The translations under genes were made by a program, and so were the position numbers. This document shows, one piece after another, positions 26,667 through 32,800 of a DNA stretch of 32,800 nucleotides. Within the stretch, counting starts at the first letter, position 1; every line of letters starts with the position of its first letter. Source of the stretch: Rhodospirillaceae bacterium. GTDB lineage: Bacteria; Pseudomonadota; Alphaproteobacteria; GCA-2731375. The stretch spans positions 1-32,800 of the forward strand of contig PCBT01000012.1 of NCBI GenBank assembly GCA_002731375.1, read 5' to 3'. The notes under the pieces were generated by a model, which was given only the letters and a program-made list of their open reading frames with translations, searched no databases and was not told the DNA's origin.

Positions 26667-27722
26667 GTGCAGCTCGCATCGAAAGTTCATCAGGCGGCGG
26701 ATTTCAACGCCGTACAGGAGCTCTATCACAGCAATGGTTGGACCGACGGCCTGCCCATCGTGCCGCCCACGGCTGAGGCGGTCGAGGCTTGTCTGGAATG
26801 GGCCATGATGCCCGCCGAACAACTGATCGGCGTCGAACCGGTGCGGGAACGTCCGATCACGGTGGAGAAACTGGCCATTAATGCGGTGATGGCGGGCTGC
26901 CTGCCCATGCATTTCCCGGTCGTTATCGCCGCCGTGACGGCCATGATGCAGCCGGAATTCCTGCTGCATGGCGCCACGGCCAGCACGGGGGGCTGCGCCG
27001 TCATGCTGGTTTTGAACGGACCGATCCGCCAGGAATTATCCGCCTGTCCGACCTTTAACGTGCTGGGCGCCAGCGACCGGGCCACCACCGCCATAGGCCG
27101 CGCCCTGCGCCTGATCCTGATCAATGTTTTCGATGTACGGCCGGGCGGTATTGACCGTTCTACCATCGGCCATCCGGGCAAGATCAGTTATTGCCTGGCC
27201 GAAGACGAGGACGACAGCAACTGGTTGAGCTTGGCGGAGCAGAACGATATTCCAAAAGAGGCCTCAGCTGTCACCGTCATGGCCGCCGGCGCGCCGCGCC
27301 AAATCATGAATGAATGGACCACGGAACCTAGGGAGATCCTGGAGACATTCGCTGCGGAAATCCGCGCAAACATGCGGCATTATTCCATCTGGCCCGGCAA
27401 CTACGCCATCATCGTACCTCAGCAGCTGCGCCGCCATTTGCAGAAAGTGGGGTGGAGCAAGGCCGATGTTCAGGAATTCATTTTCGAACGCGCCCGCATT
27501 CACCGCCGGGAATGGGCGGAAGTGGGCAAGGGATCCGTCGTGCGTGACCGAGGCGATACGGTTTATCCTGCGATGGCAAGCCCGGATCAATTGCTGGTCA
27601 TCGCGGCCGGCGGACCGGCGGGAGGATTTGGTGCAGTCATTCCGCCCTGGCTGGGCCATAAGAGCCATGCGGTAACCATGGCCATCGGCATCTGCCTCGA
27701 TTGTGAGCCGCCAAGAACGTAG
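26667..27722 (+). CDS. Conserved protein of unknown function, ends in CxxC, paired with selenoprotein
   Basis: A 351-residue protein I cannot assign to a named family. It has no signal peptide or clear transmembrane segment. Conserved-looking features include NGWTDGLPIVPPT (23-35), a Gly-rich ATASTGGCAVMLVLNGP (103-119) with Cys110, a GIDRSTIGHPGK segment (161-172), a GG-rich AAGGPAGGFGAVIPP (313-327) and a C-terminal GICLDCE (341-347), a CxxC at Cys343 and Cys346. Other cysteines are at 42, 78, 127 and 176. The start is GTG at 26667 with AAGGG just upstream. It lies 29 bases before the selenoprotein gene, so a functional link is likely. The CxxC could exchange electrons with the Sec/Cys site of its neighbour; that is only a proposal. 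Confidence 0.75.
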   Translation: MQLASKVHQAADFNAVQELYHSNGWTDGLPIVPPTAEAVEACLEWAMMPAEQLIGVEPVRERPITVEKLAINAVMAGCLPMHFPVVIAAVTAMMQPEFLLHGATASTGGCAVMLVLNGPIRQELSACPTFNVLGASDRATTAIGRALRLILINVFDVRPGGIDRSTIGHPGKISYCLAEDEDDSNWLSLAEQNDIPKEASAVTVMAAGAPRQIMNEWTTEPREILETFAAEIRANMRHYSIWPGNYAIIVPQQLRRHLQKVGWSKADVQEFIFERARIHRREWAEVGKGSVVRDRGDTVYPAMASPDQLLVIAAGGPAGGFGAVIPPWLGHKSHAVTMAIGICLDCEPPRT

Positions 27723-27751
27723 AGTTTAAATACCTCAGGAAGGGGATCGTA

Positions 27752-28276
27752 ATGACATTGCAGGTATTGGACCCGAGTAGCGAGATGGCGACGGAGCTGG
27801 GCAACCCCGCGCCGCGCCTAGCCTCGCTCCAGGGCAAGACCGTTGGCTTTATCTCCAACGGCAAGGAAGGCACTGTTGGGTATTTTTCCCATCTCGACAA
27901 AATGCTGCGGGATGAGTTCGGTGTCGCCGAGGTGATCGTGCGGGTGAAATCGAACTACAGCGCACCCGCTGACCCGGCCATCGTAGCGGAAATTTCACGA
28001 TGGGACGCAGTCATCTCGGGCCTTGGCGATTGAGGCAGTTGCTCGTCGTGCAGTTTGCATGACGCAGTAACAGCAGAGCGACTAGGTGTCCCAGCGATCG
28101 GCGTCATGACGACGCAATTCGTCAGCGCGGCGGAATTGATGTGCCGTGTCTTGGGCATGCCGGACTATTCATTCGGTGTGATTGACCATCCCGTGAGCAG
28201 CGCCGATGATGCGGGTCTGGCGGTCATGGCGTGTAGCACCATTGATCAGGCCAGATCGCTGCTATTGCGGGATTAG
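27752..28276 (+). CDS. Selenoprotein with U-G-S-C motif; in-frame TGA at 28031-28033 read as Sec
   Basis: A 174-residue protein if the TGA at codon 94 is read as selenocysteine. The frame before it ends ...DAVISGLGD and continues without any other stop as U94-G-S-C97-S-S-C100-S-L-H-D-A, then 70 more residues to a TAG. The downstream part reads as sound protein (ERLGVPAIGVMTTQFVSAAE, then IDHPVSSADDAGLAVMACS). This matches my recollection of the UGSC (seleno)protein family, whose Cys-containing forms have CGSC at this site. A strong hairpin fitting a bacterial SECIS begins right after the TGA. AGGAAGGGG at 27737-27745 is an excellent Shine-Dalgarno. The Sec-Cys pair suggests a redox or electrophile-binding site. 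The selenocysteine machinery (selA, selB, selC, selD) is not in the window. Alternative: a premature stop in a decaying gene, which the intact downstream frame and hairpin argue against. Confidence 0.9.
28035..28074 (+). promoter_or_regulatory. Candidate bacterial SECIS hairpin
   Basis: By hand folding, 28044-28052 (CGUCGUGCA) pairs with 28056-28064 (UGCAUGACG), with one G-U pair, around a GUU triloop (28053-28055). After a single bulged C at 28065, the stem continues with GUUGCU (28038-28043) against AGUAAC (28066-28071). It then extends past an A-A mismatch with two more pairs. There are 17 pairs in all. The loop starts 19 nt after the UGA and its first base is G, which agrees with the published bacterial SECIS consensus (loop of 3-14 nt, G in the first two positions, about 16-37 nt from the UGA). 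It would recruit SelB-GTP-Sec-tRNA. Confidence 0.8.
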
Positions 28277-28314
28277 CCGCGGCATGCTCCAGATTGTAAT
28301 CAACGCCGCATTTT

Positions 28315-28360
28315 CTTGACGTTCATCCCATGAACGCGGTAGTGTTCACCATCTGAACAC
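28315..28360 (+). promoter_or_regulatory. Promoter with two inverted-repeat operators before the regulator gene
   Basis: TTGACG at 28315-28320 resembles a -35 box, and GGTAGT at 28338-28343, 17 bases later, is a weak -10. An inverted repeat GTTCA-N5-TGAAC (28321-28335) fills the spacer. A second copy with longer arms, GTGTTCA-N5-TGAACAC (28342-28360), overlaps the likely start of transcription. The two GTTCA half-sites are 23 bases apart, about two helical turns. This looks like a paired operator for a dimeric winged-helix protein, plausibly the one encoded 44 bases downstream. The repeats are seen directly; promoter and regulator are inferred. Confidence 0.5.
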
Positions 28361-28403
28361 CGATTCGGCTGGGCTCACTCCAGCCGGTGTTTGAGGGCAT
28401 GGG

Positions 28404-29108
28404 ATGAGCAGCGAACAGACTTTGGATGAGGGTGAGAGTACCGCTGACTGTGCGGACAATGAAACCCGTATTACAATGGAAATGCTGCACGCGGTAGATG
28501 GCGAGGAGAGCCTATCACAGCGTGGCCTAGCGGCACGCCTGAACATCGCTCTGGGGCTGACCAATGCCTATCTGAAACGTTGCGTCCGGATGGGTTTGGT
28601 CAAGGTGCGGCGAACTCCGTCGAATCGCTATGCCTACTACCTCACCCCCAAGGGTTTTGGCGAGAAGTCGCGATTGACGGCGAACTATCTTTTCCGCTCC
28701 TTCGACTTCTATCGCAAGGCCCGAAACCAGTGCGACCAATTGCTTGGTGAAGCCGCCGACAGTGGGCTGTGCCGGGTTGCCCTTGTGGGCGCTGGCGAAC
28801 TGGCGGAAATCGCACTTTTATGTGCTCTGCAACATGAGGTCGAGGTGGTGGGCGTGGCCGACGAAGGCGCAACTGCGAACCGTTTTCGCCATGTCGATCT
28901 GGTCCGCGATCCGACCTCTCTGCCCGCTTTTGATCTGATCCTGATCTGCGATGCAAAAGACCCCCAGGGCAGCTTTGAAAAACTGGCTGGCCAATTCGGT
29001 CCGGACGCGATAAGAGCGCCTGGATTGCTAAAAATTTCCTCGCCTCTACTTCGTGACGGCCCAACCGGCGAAGTGGTGGATATAGACTCATTGGAGACAC
29101 CATCATGA
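28404..29108 (+). CDS. Winged-helix regulator with C-terminal Rossmann-like domain
   Basis: A 234-residue protein. Residues about 20-90 form a MarR-like winged helix: helix-turn-helix SQRGLAARLNIALGLTNAYL (38-57) and the wing RRTPSNRYAYYLTPKGFGEK. Residues from about 122 start a nucleotide- or sugar-binding Rossmann-like fold with CRVALVGAGELAEIALL, similar to the PglD/CoA-binding type. Proteins of this plan are often annotated as EPS-associated winged-helix regulators at the head of glycan loci. It overlaps the NusG-like gene by ATGA. It probably senses a metabolite and controls the downstream nonulosonate genes and itself through the inverted repeats upstream; this is inferred. Confidence 0.82.
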   Translation: MSSEQTLDEGESTADCADNETRITMEMLHAVDGEESLSQRGLAARLNIALGLTNAYLKRCVRMGLVKVRRTPSNRYAYYLTPKGFGEKSRLTANYLFRSFDFYRKARNQCDQLLGEAADSGLCRVALVGAGELAEIALLCALQHEVEVVGVADEGATANRFRHVDLVRDPTSLPAFDLILICDAKDPQGSFEKLAGQFGPDAIRAPGLLKISSPLLRDGPTGEVVDIDSLETPS

Positions 29109-29620
29109 CCTCGCCCTCAACTCAGTGGTATGCGGTATACACGCATACCCGGACGGAGCGGTGGGCGCGCAGCAACCTGTGGGAGCGTGGTTTTGAGGTC
29201 TATTTACCGGAATACCTTAAGGAACGGCGGAACGCGCGCAAGACCGATTGGGTCAATGCGCCGCTGTTTCCGCGTTATCTGTTTGTCACCGCCGATCCGA
29301 AGTCTCCCGGCCGGCGTTCCATCAACACCGCCCCTGGCGTGGTTAGTCTGGTTAGCTTTGGCGAGCGGCCGGGCCTGATAGCGGATGCGGTGATACAGGA
29401 AATCCGTAGCCGCGAGGACGAGGCCGGCCACGTTCGATTGGTGGATCCGAACACGTTGGCGCCCGGTGATCTGGTGCGTTTGGAAAGCGGTGCCATGGCG
29501 GATCATGTGGGCCTGTTCGAGCGCTGTGGCGATGCCGAACGGGTGGTTATCCTGCTCAATCTGCTGGGCCGGGAGGTCAGGGTCAAGGTGCCGTCGAACA
29601 GCATTGCCCGGGTGCTGTAA
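29105..29620 (+). CDS. NusG/RfaH-like transcription antiterminator
   Basis: A 171-residue NusG paralogue. The NGN domain (about 7-100) starts QWYAVYTHTRTERWARSNL, close to the RfaH/NusG opening, and includes PLFPRYLFV. The C-terminal KOW domain (about 115-171) includes APGDLVRLESGAMADHVGLF and ends with VKVPSNSIARVL. It is RfaH-like because it sits at the start of a surface-polysaccharide operon and is separate from the housekeeping nusG, which normally lies next to secE and ribosomal genes. It would help RNA polymerase read through the long glycan operon. It overlaps the winged-helix gene by ATGA. Confidence 0.88.
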   Translation: MTSPSTQWYAVYTHTRTERWARSNLWERGFEVYLPEYLKERRNARKTDWVNAPLFPRYLFVTADPKSPGRRSINTAPGVVSLVSFGERPGLIADAVIQEIRSREDEAGHVRLVDPNTLAPGDLVRLESGAMADHVGLFERCGDAERVVILLNLLGREVRVKVPSNSIARVL

Positions 29621-29642
29621 GGCAGGCTGTAGATGGCCTCGT

Positions 29643-29666
29643 TATTTGTCTGGCCGGTAACAAATA
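29643..29666 (+). promoter_or_regulatory. Inverted repeat just before the M20 peptidase start
   Basis: TATTTGT (29643-29649) and ACAAATA (29660-29666) are perfect complements separated by 10 bases. The right arm abuts and shares one base with the AGAGG Shine-Dalgarno of the next gene. There is no T-run, so it is not a standard terminator. It could be an mRNA hairpin affecting initiation, or a protein site. Function is unknown. Confidence 0.35.
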
Positions 29667-29677
29667 GAGGGCACAGT

Positions 29678-31081
29678 ATGACGCGTGACACAGCCATTGC
29701 CAAAGCGGCGGATCATTTCGATAGCGGTGCCTTTTTCGAGGACCTGTCCCGCCGGGTTGCCATTCGTTCCTCGGCCCAGGTCCGCGAACTGCGCCCTGAA
29801 CTGGAGCGCTATCTAGTTGAGGAAATGACCCCCATGCTGGAGGGTCTTGGTTTCACGGTGGCGATCCATGCCAATCCTGACCCCCGTGGCGGCCCGTTCC
29901 TGGTGGCCGAACGCATGGAAAACCCCAACCTGCCCACCCTGTTGAGCTATGGCCACGGCGATGTCGTGCGTGGCTTTGAAGGGGACTGGCGCGAAGACCG
30001 CGATCCCTGGAGCATGGTCAAGGACGGGCAGCGGTGGTATGGCCGGGGCACGGCGGACAACAAGGGGCAGCATTCGATTAATCTCGCCGCCCTGGCGTCG
30101 GTTTTGCAGGTGCGGGGAAGCCTGGGCTTCAATTGCAAGATTTTGCTGGAGATGTCCGAGGAAGTCGGCTCGGTTGGTCTCGGCGCCTTCGCCGCCGGTC
30201 ATTTGCAGGAATTACGGGCGGATCTGTTGATTGCCTCGGATGGGCCGCGTCTGGCGCCGGATCAGCCCACCCTGTTCATGGGTAGCCGTGGCGCCCTTAA
30301 TTTCGAAATGACGATTGACCTGCGCGAGGGCGCCCATCATTCGGGCAACTGGGGCGGTTTGATTTCCAATGCCGGCACCCGCATGGCGAATGCATTGGCG
30401 GTTTTAGTCGGGCCAAAAGGCGAAATTCTGGTGCCGGAGCTACGGCCCGAGGAAATTCCGGCTTCCGTGCGGCAGGTGCTTTCCAGGATCAAGGTCGGCG
30501 GCGGCGATGATGGCCCGGTGGTCGAGGAGGACTGGGGTCAGCCTGGTCTGACGCCGGAGGAGCGGGTGTTTGCCTGGAACGCCTTTGAAGTTCTGGCCAT
30601 GAAGGTCGCCAACCCGGACCGGGTCGCCAACGCCATCCCCCCCGACGCCAAGGCTTGGTGCCAGATCCGCTTCACCGTTGACCGCGATCCCGCCACCTTC
30701 CTGCCCGCCATTCGAGCCCATTTGGATGCCAACGGCTTTCACGACGTCGCCGTGGGGCAGAAAAATGAAGGCTTCGTCATGCGCGCCTCCCGCCTACTAC
30801 CCGATCACCCTTGGGTACAATGGGCCAGTGCATCGTTACGCGAAACAACGGGCATGGAGCCGGCCATCCTACCCAACCTGGGCGGTTCCCTACCCAACGA
30901 TATTTTTGCCGAGACCCTTGGGCTACCCACCATTTGGGTGCCCCATTCCTATGCGGCATGTTCCCAGCACGCGCCGAACGAACACGCCTTGGAACCCATT
31001 ATGCGTGAAGGCCTGCAGATCATGGCGGGATTGTTCTGGGATTTGGGCGAGGGCGATGTGCCGGAATGGAGGACCACATGA
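29678..31081 (+). CDS. M20 family metallopeptidase within nonulosonate operon
   Basis: A 467-residue zinc peptidase. Metal-ligand candidates are His93 (YGHGDVV), Asp127 (GTADNKGQ), Glu161-Glu162 (EMSEEVGS; one the catalytic base), Asp188 (ASDGPR) and a late His in CSQHAPNEH. The dimerisation lid lies in the middle, about 210-330. ATG 29678 has AGAGG at 29666-29670 with a 7-base gap and gives the usual start; an earlier ATG at 29633 lacks a good site. It overlaps the NeuB gene by ATGA. M20 enzymes cleave dipeptides or remove N-acyl groups. In this setting it may trim an N-acyl group of a sugar or precursor, but a housekeeping dipeptidase is equally possible. Confidence 0.85.
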   Translation: MTRDTAIAKAADHFDSGAFFEDLSRRVAIRSSAQVRELRPELERYLVEEMTPMLEGLGFTVAIHANPDPRGGPFLVAERMENPNLPTLLSYGHGDVVRGFEGDWREDRDPWSMVKDGQRWYGRGTADNKGQHSINLAALASVLQVRGSLGFNCKILLEMSEEVGSVGLGAFAAGHLQELRADLLIASDGPRLAPDQPTLFMGSRGALNFEMTIDLREGAHHSGNWGGLISNAGTRMANALAVLVGPKGEILVPELRPEEIPASVRQVLSRIKVGGGDDGPVVEEDWGQPGLTPEERVFAWNAFEVLAMKVANPDRVANAIPPDAKAWCQIRFTVDRDPATFLPAIRAHLDANGFHDVAVGQKNEGFVMRASRLLPDHPWVQWASASLRETTGMEPAILPNLGGSLPNDIFAETLGLPTIWVPHSYAACSQHAPNEHALEPIMREGLQIMAGLFWDLGEGDVPEWRTT

Positions 31082-32127
31082 GCGTGAGAGGTATCAAGAT
31101 CGGCGGCCGGGCCGTCGGCGATGGCGCCCCGGCGCTGTTGATTGCCGAGGTCGGCCAGGCCCATGACGGTAGCCTGGGCACGGCGCATGCCTTCATTGAT
31201 GCCTCCGCCGCCGCCGGTGCCGATGCGATCAAGTTTCAGACCCATATCGCGGCGGCGGAATCCACCCTGGATGAAGAATTCCGGGTTAAGTTCTCAAAGC
31301 AAGACGCCACCCGCTATGATTATTGGCACCGTATGGAATTCACACCCGAGCAATGGGCTGGACTGGCGGAACATGCAGCCGAGAAAGAACTGATTTTCCT
31401 CAGTTCCGCATTTTCCGTCGCGGCGGTGGAACTGCTGGACAAACTGGGCCATCCGGCCTGGAAGATCGGCTCTGGTGAATATAAATCCATGGATCTGATG
31501 GCAGCCATGGCGGCGACGGGGGGGCCAATATTGCTCTCCACGGGGATGAGCCGCTGGGCCGAGATCGCCGACAGCGCCGCCGGCATCCGTGCCTTGGGTG
31601 TCGATCTGGCGCTTTTTCAATGCACCTCGCGCTATCCCACGCCCCTGGACGCGGTTGGTCTGAACGTGATTGATGAATTGCGCGATGCTCATGGCTGCCC
31701 GGTTGGCTTGTCCGATCACAGCGGCAGCCCGTTTCCCAGCCTGGCCGCCCTGGCCCGCGGCGCCGATATGATCGAGGTGCATGTCACCTTTGACCGCGGC
31801 CTGTTCGGCCCCGACGTACCGGCATCATTGACCTTTGACCAGTTTCGCCAGGTCGCTGACGCCCGAGAAGCTTTTGCCCAGATGGATGCCAATCCGGTTG
31901 ACAAGGACGTGATCGCCGATGAACTGGAAACCATGCGCGGCCTGTTCACCAGAAGCCTCGCGCCCACGCGGGCACTTGGCAAGGGCACCGTGTTGGCGGC
32001 GGATATGGTAACCGCCAAGAAACCAGGCACGGGCATTGCCGCGACCCGGTTGGAGGAAATGCTGGGCCGTACCTTGGCCCACGACGTGGCTGCTGACCGT
32101 TTGCTGCGTCTAGAGGATCTGCAATGA
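31078..32127 (+). CDS. NeuB-family nonulosonic acid synthase
   Basis: A 349-residue synthase that condenses phosphoenolpyruvate with an N-acyl hexosamine to make a sialic-acid-like nonulosonate. The TIM-barrel starts LLIAEVGQAHDGS (20-32) and has AGADAIKFQT (46-55), KIGSGEYKSMDLM, LLSTGMS, LFQCTSRYPTP and GLSDHSGS, all hallmarks of the family. A C-terminal SAF/antifreeze-like domain (about 285-349) is present. The usual NHNG in the first motif is AHDG here. GGAGG at 31068-31072 supports the ATG at 31078, which overlaps the upstream stop, rather than the in-frame ATG at 31066. It overlaps the NeuC-like gene by ATGA. Whether the product is neuraminic, legionaminic or pseudaminic acid cannot be decided. 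Confidence 0.9.
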   Translation: MSVRGIKIGGRAVGDGAPALLIAEVGQAHDGSLGTAHAFIDASAAAGADAIKFQTHIAAAESTLDEEFRVKFSKQDATRYDYWHRMEFTPEQWAGLAEHAAEKELIFLSSAFSVAAVELLDKLGHPAWKIGSGEYKSMDLMAAMAATGGPILLSTGMSRWAEIADSAAGIRALGVDLALFQCTSRYPTPLDAVGLNVIDELRDAHGCPVGLSDHSGSPFPSLAALARGADMIEVHVTFDRGLFGPDVPASLTFDQFRQVADAREAFAQMDANPVDKDVIADELETMRGLFTRSLAPTRALGKGTVLAADMVTAKKPGTGIAATRLEEMLGRTLAHDVAADRLLRLEDLQ

Positions 32128-32800
32128 GTAGTAACAAAGCCCGGCGCAAAATCTGCGTCGTGGTCAACAGCCGGGCTAATTATGGCAGGATCAAATCGGT
32201 CATGCGGGCGATCCAGGATCATCCCGATCTTGAATTACAAACCATCGTCGGCGCCTCGGCGCTGCTTTATCGCTTTGGCCATGCGGTCGACAATATCCGC
32301 GCCGATGGCTTCGAACCCTCGGCCACAGTCTATTCCATCGTTGAAGGCGAAAACCCGACCACCATGGCGAAATCCACCGGCATGGCGATCATGGATCTGT
32401 CGACCCAGTTCGAAAACCTGCGCCCTGATGTGGTGCTGACCGTGGCCGACCGTTTTGAAACCATTGCCACCGCCATTGCCGCTTCCTACATGAATATTCC
32501 CGTCGCCCATACTCAGGGCGGCGAGGTCACGGGCAGCATCGACGAAAGTGTCCGCCATGCCGTCTCCAAATTGGCCCACGTGCATTTTCCAGCCACGGAA
32601 TTGGCCAAGGATTATTTGTTGCGTATGGGGGAAGAAGAGGTGCGGGTGCATATGACCGGCTGCCCGGCGATTGATCTGATTGCTGATCTGGACCTGGCCT
32701 TGCCGCCTGATCTATTCACCTCCAACAAAGGCGTCGGCGCTACTCTGGACCCGAGCCAGCCTTACCTGGTGGTGCTGCAACATCCCGTCACCACGGAATT
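32124..32800 (+). CDS. NeuC-family UDP-GlcNAc 2-epimerase (3' truncated by window edge)
   Basis: The first 225 codons of a hydrolysing UDP-N-acetylglucosamine 2-epimerase, which makes ManNAc (or a related sugar) for the adjacent NeuB. The GT-B N-terminal domain starts KICVVVNSRANYGRIKSVM (9-27). VLTVADRFETIATAIAASYM (104-123) and the HTQGGEVTGSIDESVRHAVS stretch (129-148) are hallmark motifs of NeuC-type enzymes. The gene overlaps neuB by ATGA and is open to the last base. With the upstream genes it forms a regulator-antiterminator-peptidase-NeuB-NeuC operon. The remainder, and probably a CMP-nonulosonate synthetase and glycosyltransferases, should lie beyond the window. Confidence 0.9.
   Translation, partial: MSSNKARRKICVVVNSRANYGRIKSVMRAIQDHPDLELQTIVGASALLYRFGHAVDNIRADGFEPSATVYSIVEGENPTTMAKSTGMAIMDLSTQFENLRPDVVLTVADRFETIATAIAASYMNIPVAHTQGGEVTGSIDESVRHAVSKLAHVHFPATELAKDYLLRMGEEEVRVHMTGCPAIDLIADLDLALPPDLFTSNKGVGATLDPSQPYLVVLQHPVTTE

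Noticed and set aside
28055-28276. A separate small gene starting with TTG at 28055
   Set aside because: It is in the same frame as the upstream gene, lacks a Shine-Dalgarno and begins inside the SECIS-like hairpin; it is better read as the second part of the selenoprotein.

Overview
The window looks like two different genomes joined inside one gene. Bases 1 to about 5,690 are AT-rich (60-base rows just before the switch count 24, 23 and 29 G+C) and carry a gammaproteobacterial-type order: the end of ubiE, then ubiJ, ubiB, rplY (L25/CTC), pth, ychF and the first part of gpmI. From about 5,700 onward the DNA is GC-rich (the next rows count 39, 38 and 43 G+C of 60) and reads as an alphaproteobacterium, probably a Rhodospirillales-like lineage. 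The switch falls in a conserved stretch of gpmI with the reading frame kept. It is therefore either an assembly chimera or a homologous recombination junction, and the two sides should not be assumed to share a cell.

The GC-rich part starts with a tightly overlapping cell-envelope operon: gpmI, an EnvC-type murein hydrolase activator, a CtpA-type S41 protease, a divergent polysaccharide deacetylase, rppH and an alpha/beta hydrolase. Next comes a two-gene unit of a 2x[4Fe-4S] ferredoxin and an aldehyde:ferredoxin oxidoreductase (tungsten/molybdenum family). It converges, with overlapping stop codons, on a minus-strand pair: a BisC-like molybdopterin reductase and an FAD-linked D-lactate dehydrogenase-like oxidase. 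Then follow, on the plus strand, a NUDT19-like Nudix hydrolase, an aquaporin with Val at the position after the second NPA box, and a ThDP-dependent decarboxylase/synthase-like enzyme. A low-GC intergenic patch with a broken response-regulator remnant separates these from a minus-strand operon of an M20 amidohydrolase, an MscS channel and a glutathione S-transferase.

The most striking region is 24,988-28,276: SRPBCC protein, acyl-CoA dehydrogenase, a 351-residue protein of unknown function ending in a CxxC motif, and a selenoprotein. The last gene has an in-frame TGA at 28,031-28,033 that I read as selenocysteine (residue 94) in a U-G-S-C-S-S-C motif. The reading frame continues for another 80 codons. 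A 17-base-pair hairpin with a GUU loop starts two bases after the UGA and fits the published shape of bacterial SECIS elements. A conventional gene caller would stop at the TGA and lose the active site.

The right end opens a surface-glycan locus. Two spaced inverted repeats (GTTCA-N5-TGAAC) lie in an apparent promoter, followed by a winged-helix regulator with a Rossmann-like domain, an RfaH/NusG-like antiterminator, an M20 metallopeptidase, a NeuB-family nonulosonate synthase and a NeuC-family UDP-GlcNAc 2-epimerase that runs off the window. Most genes in this run overlap by ATGA, indicating one operon for a sialic-acid-like sugar. No tRNA, rRNA, CRISPR array or intact insertion sequence was seen.
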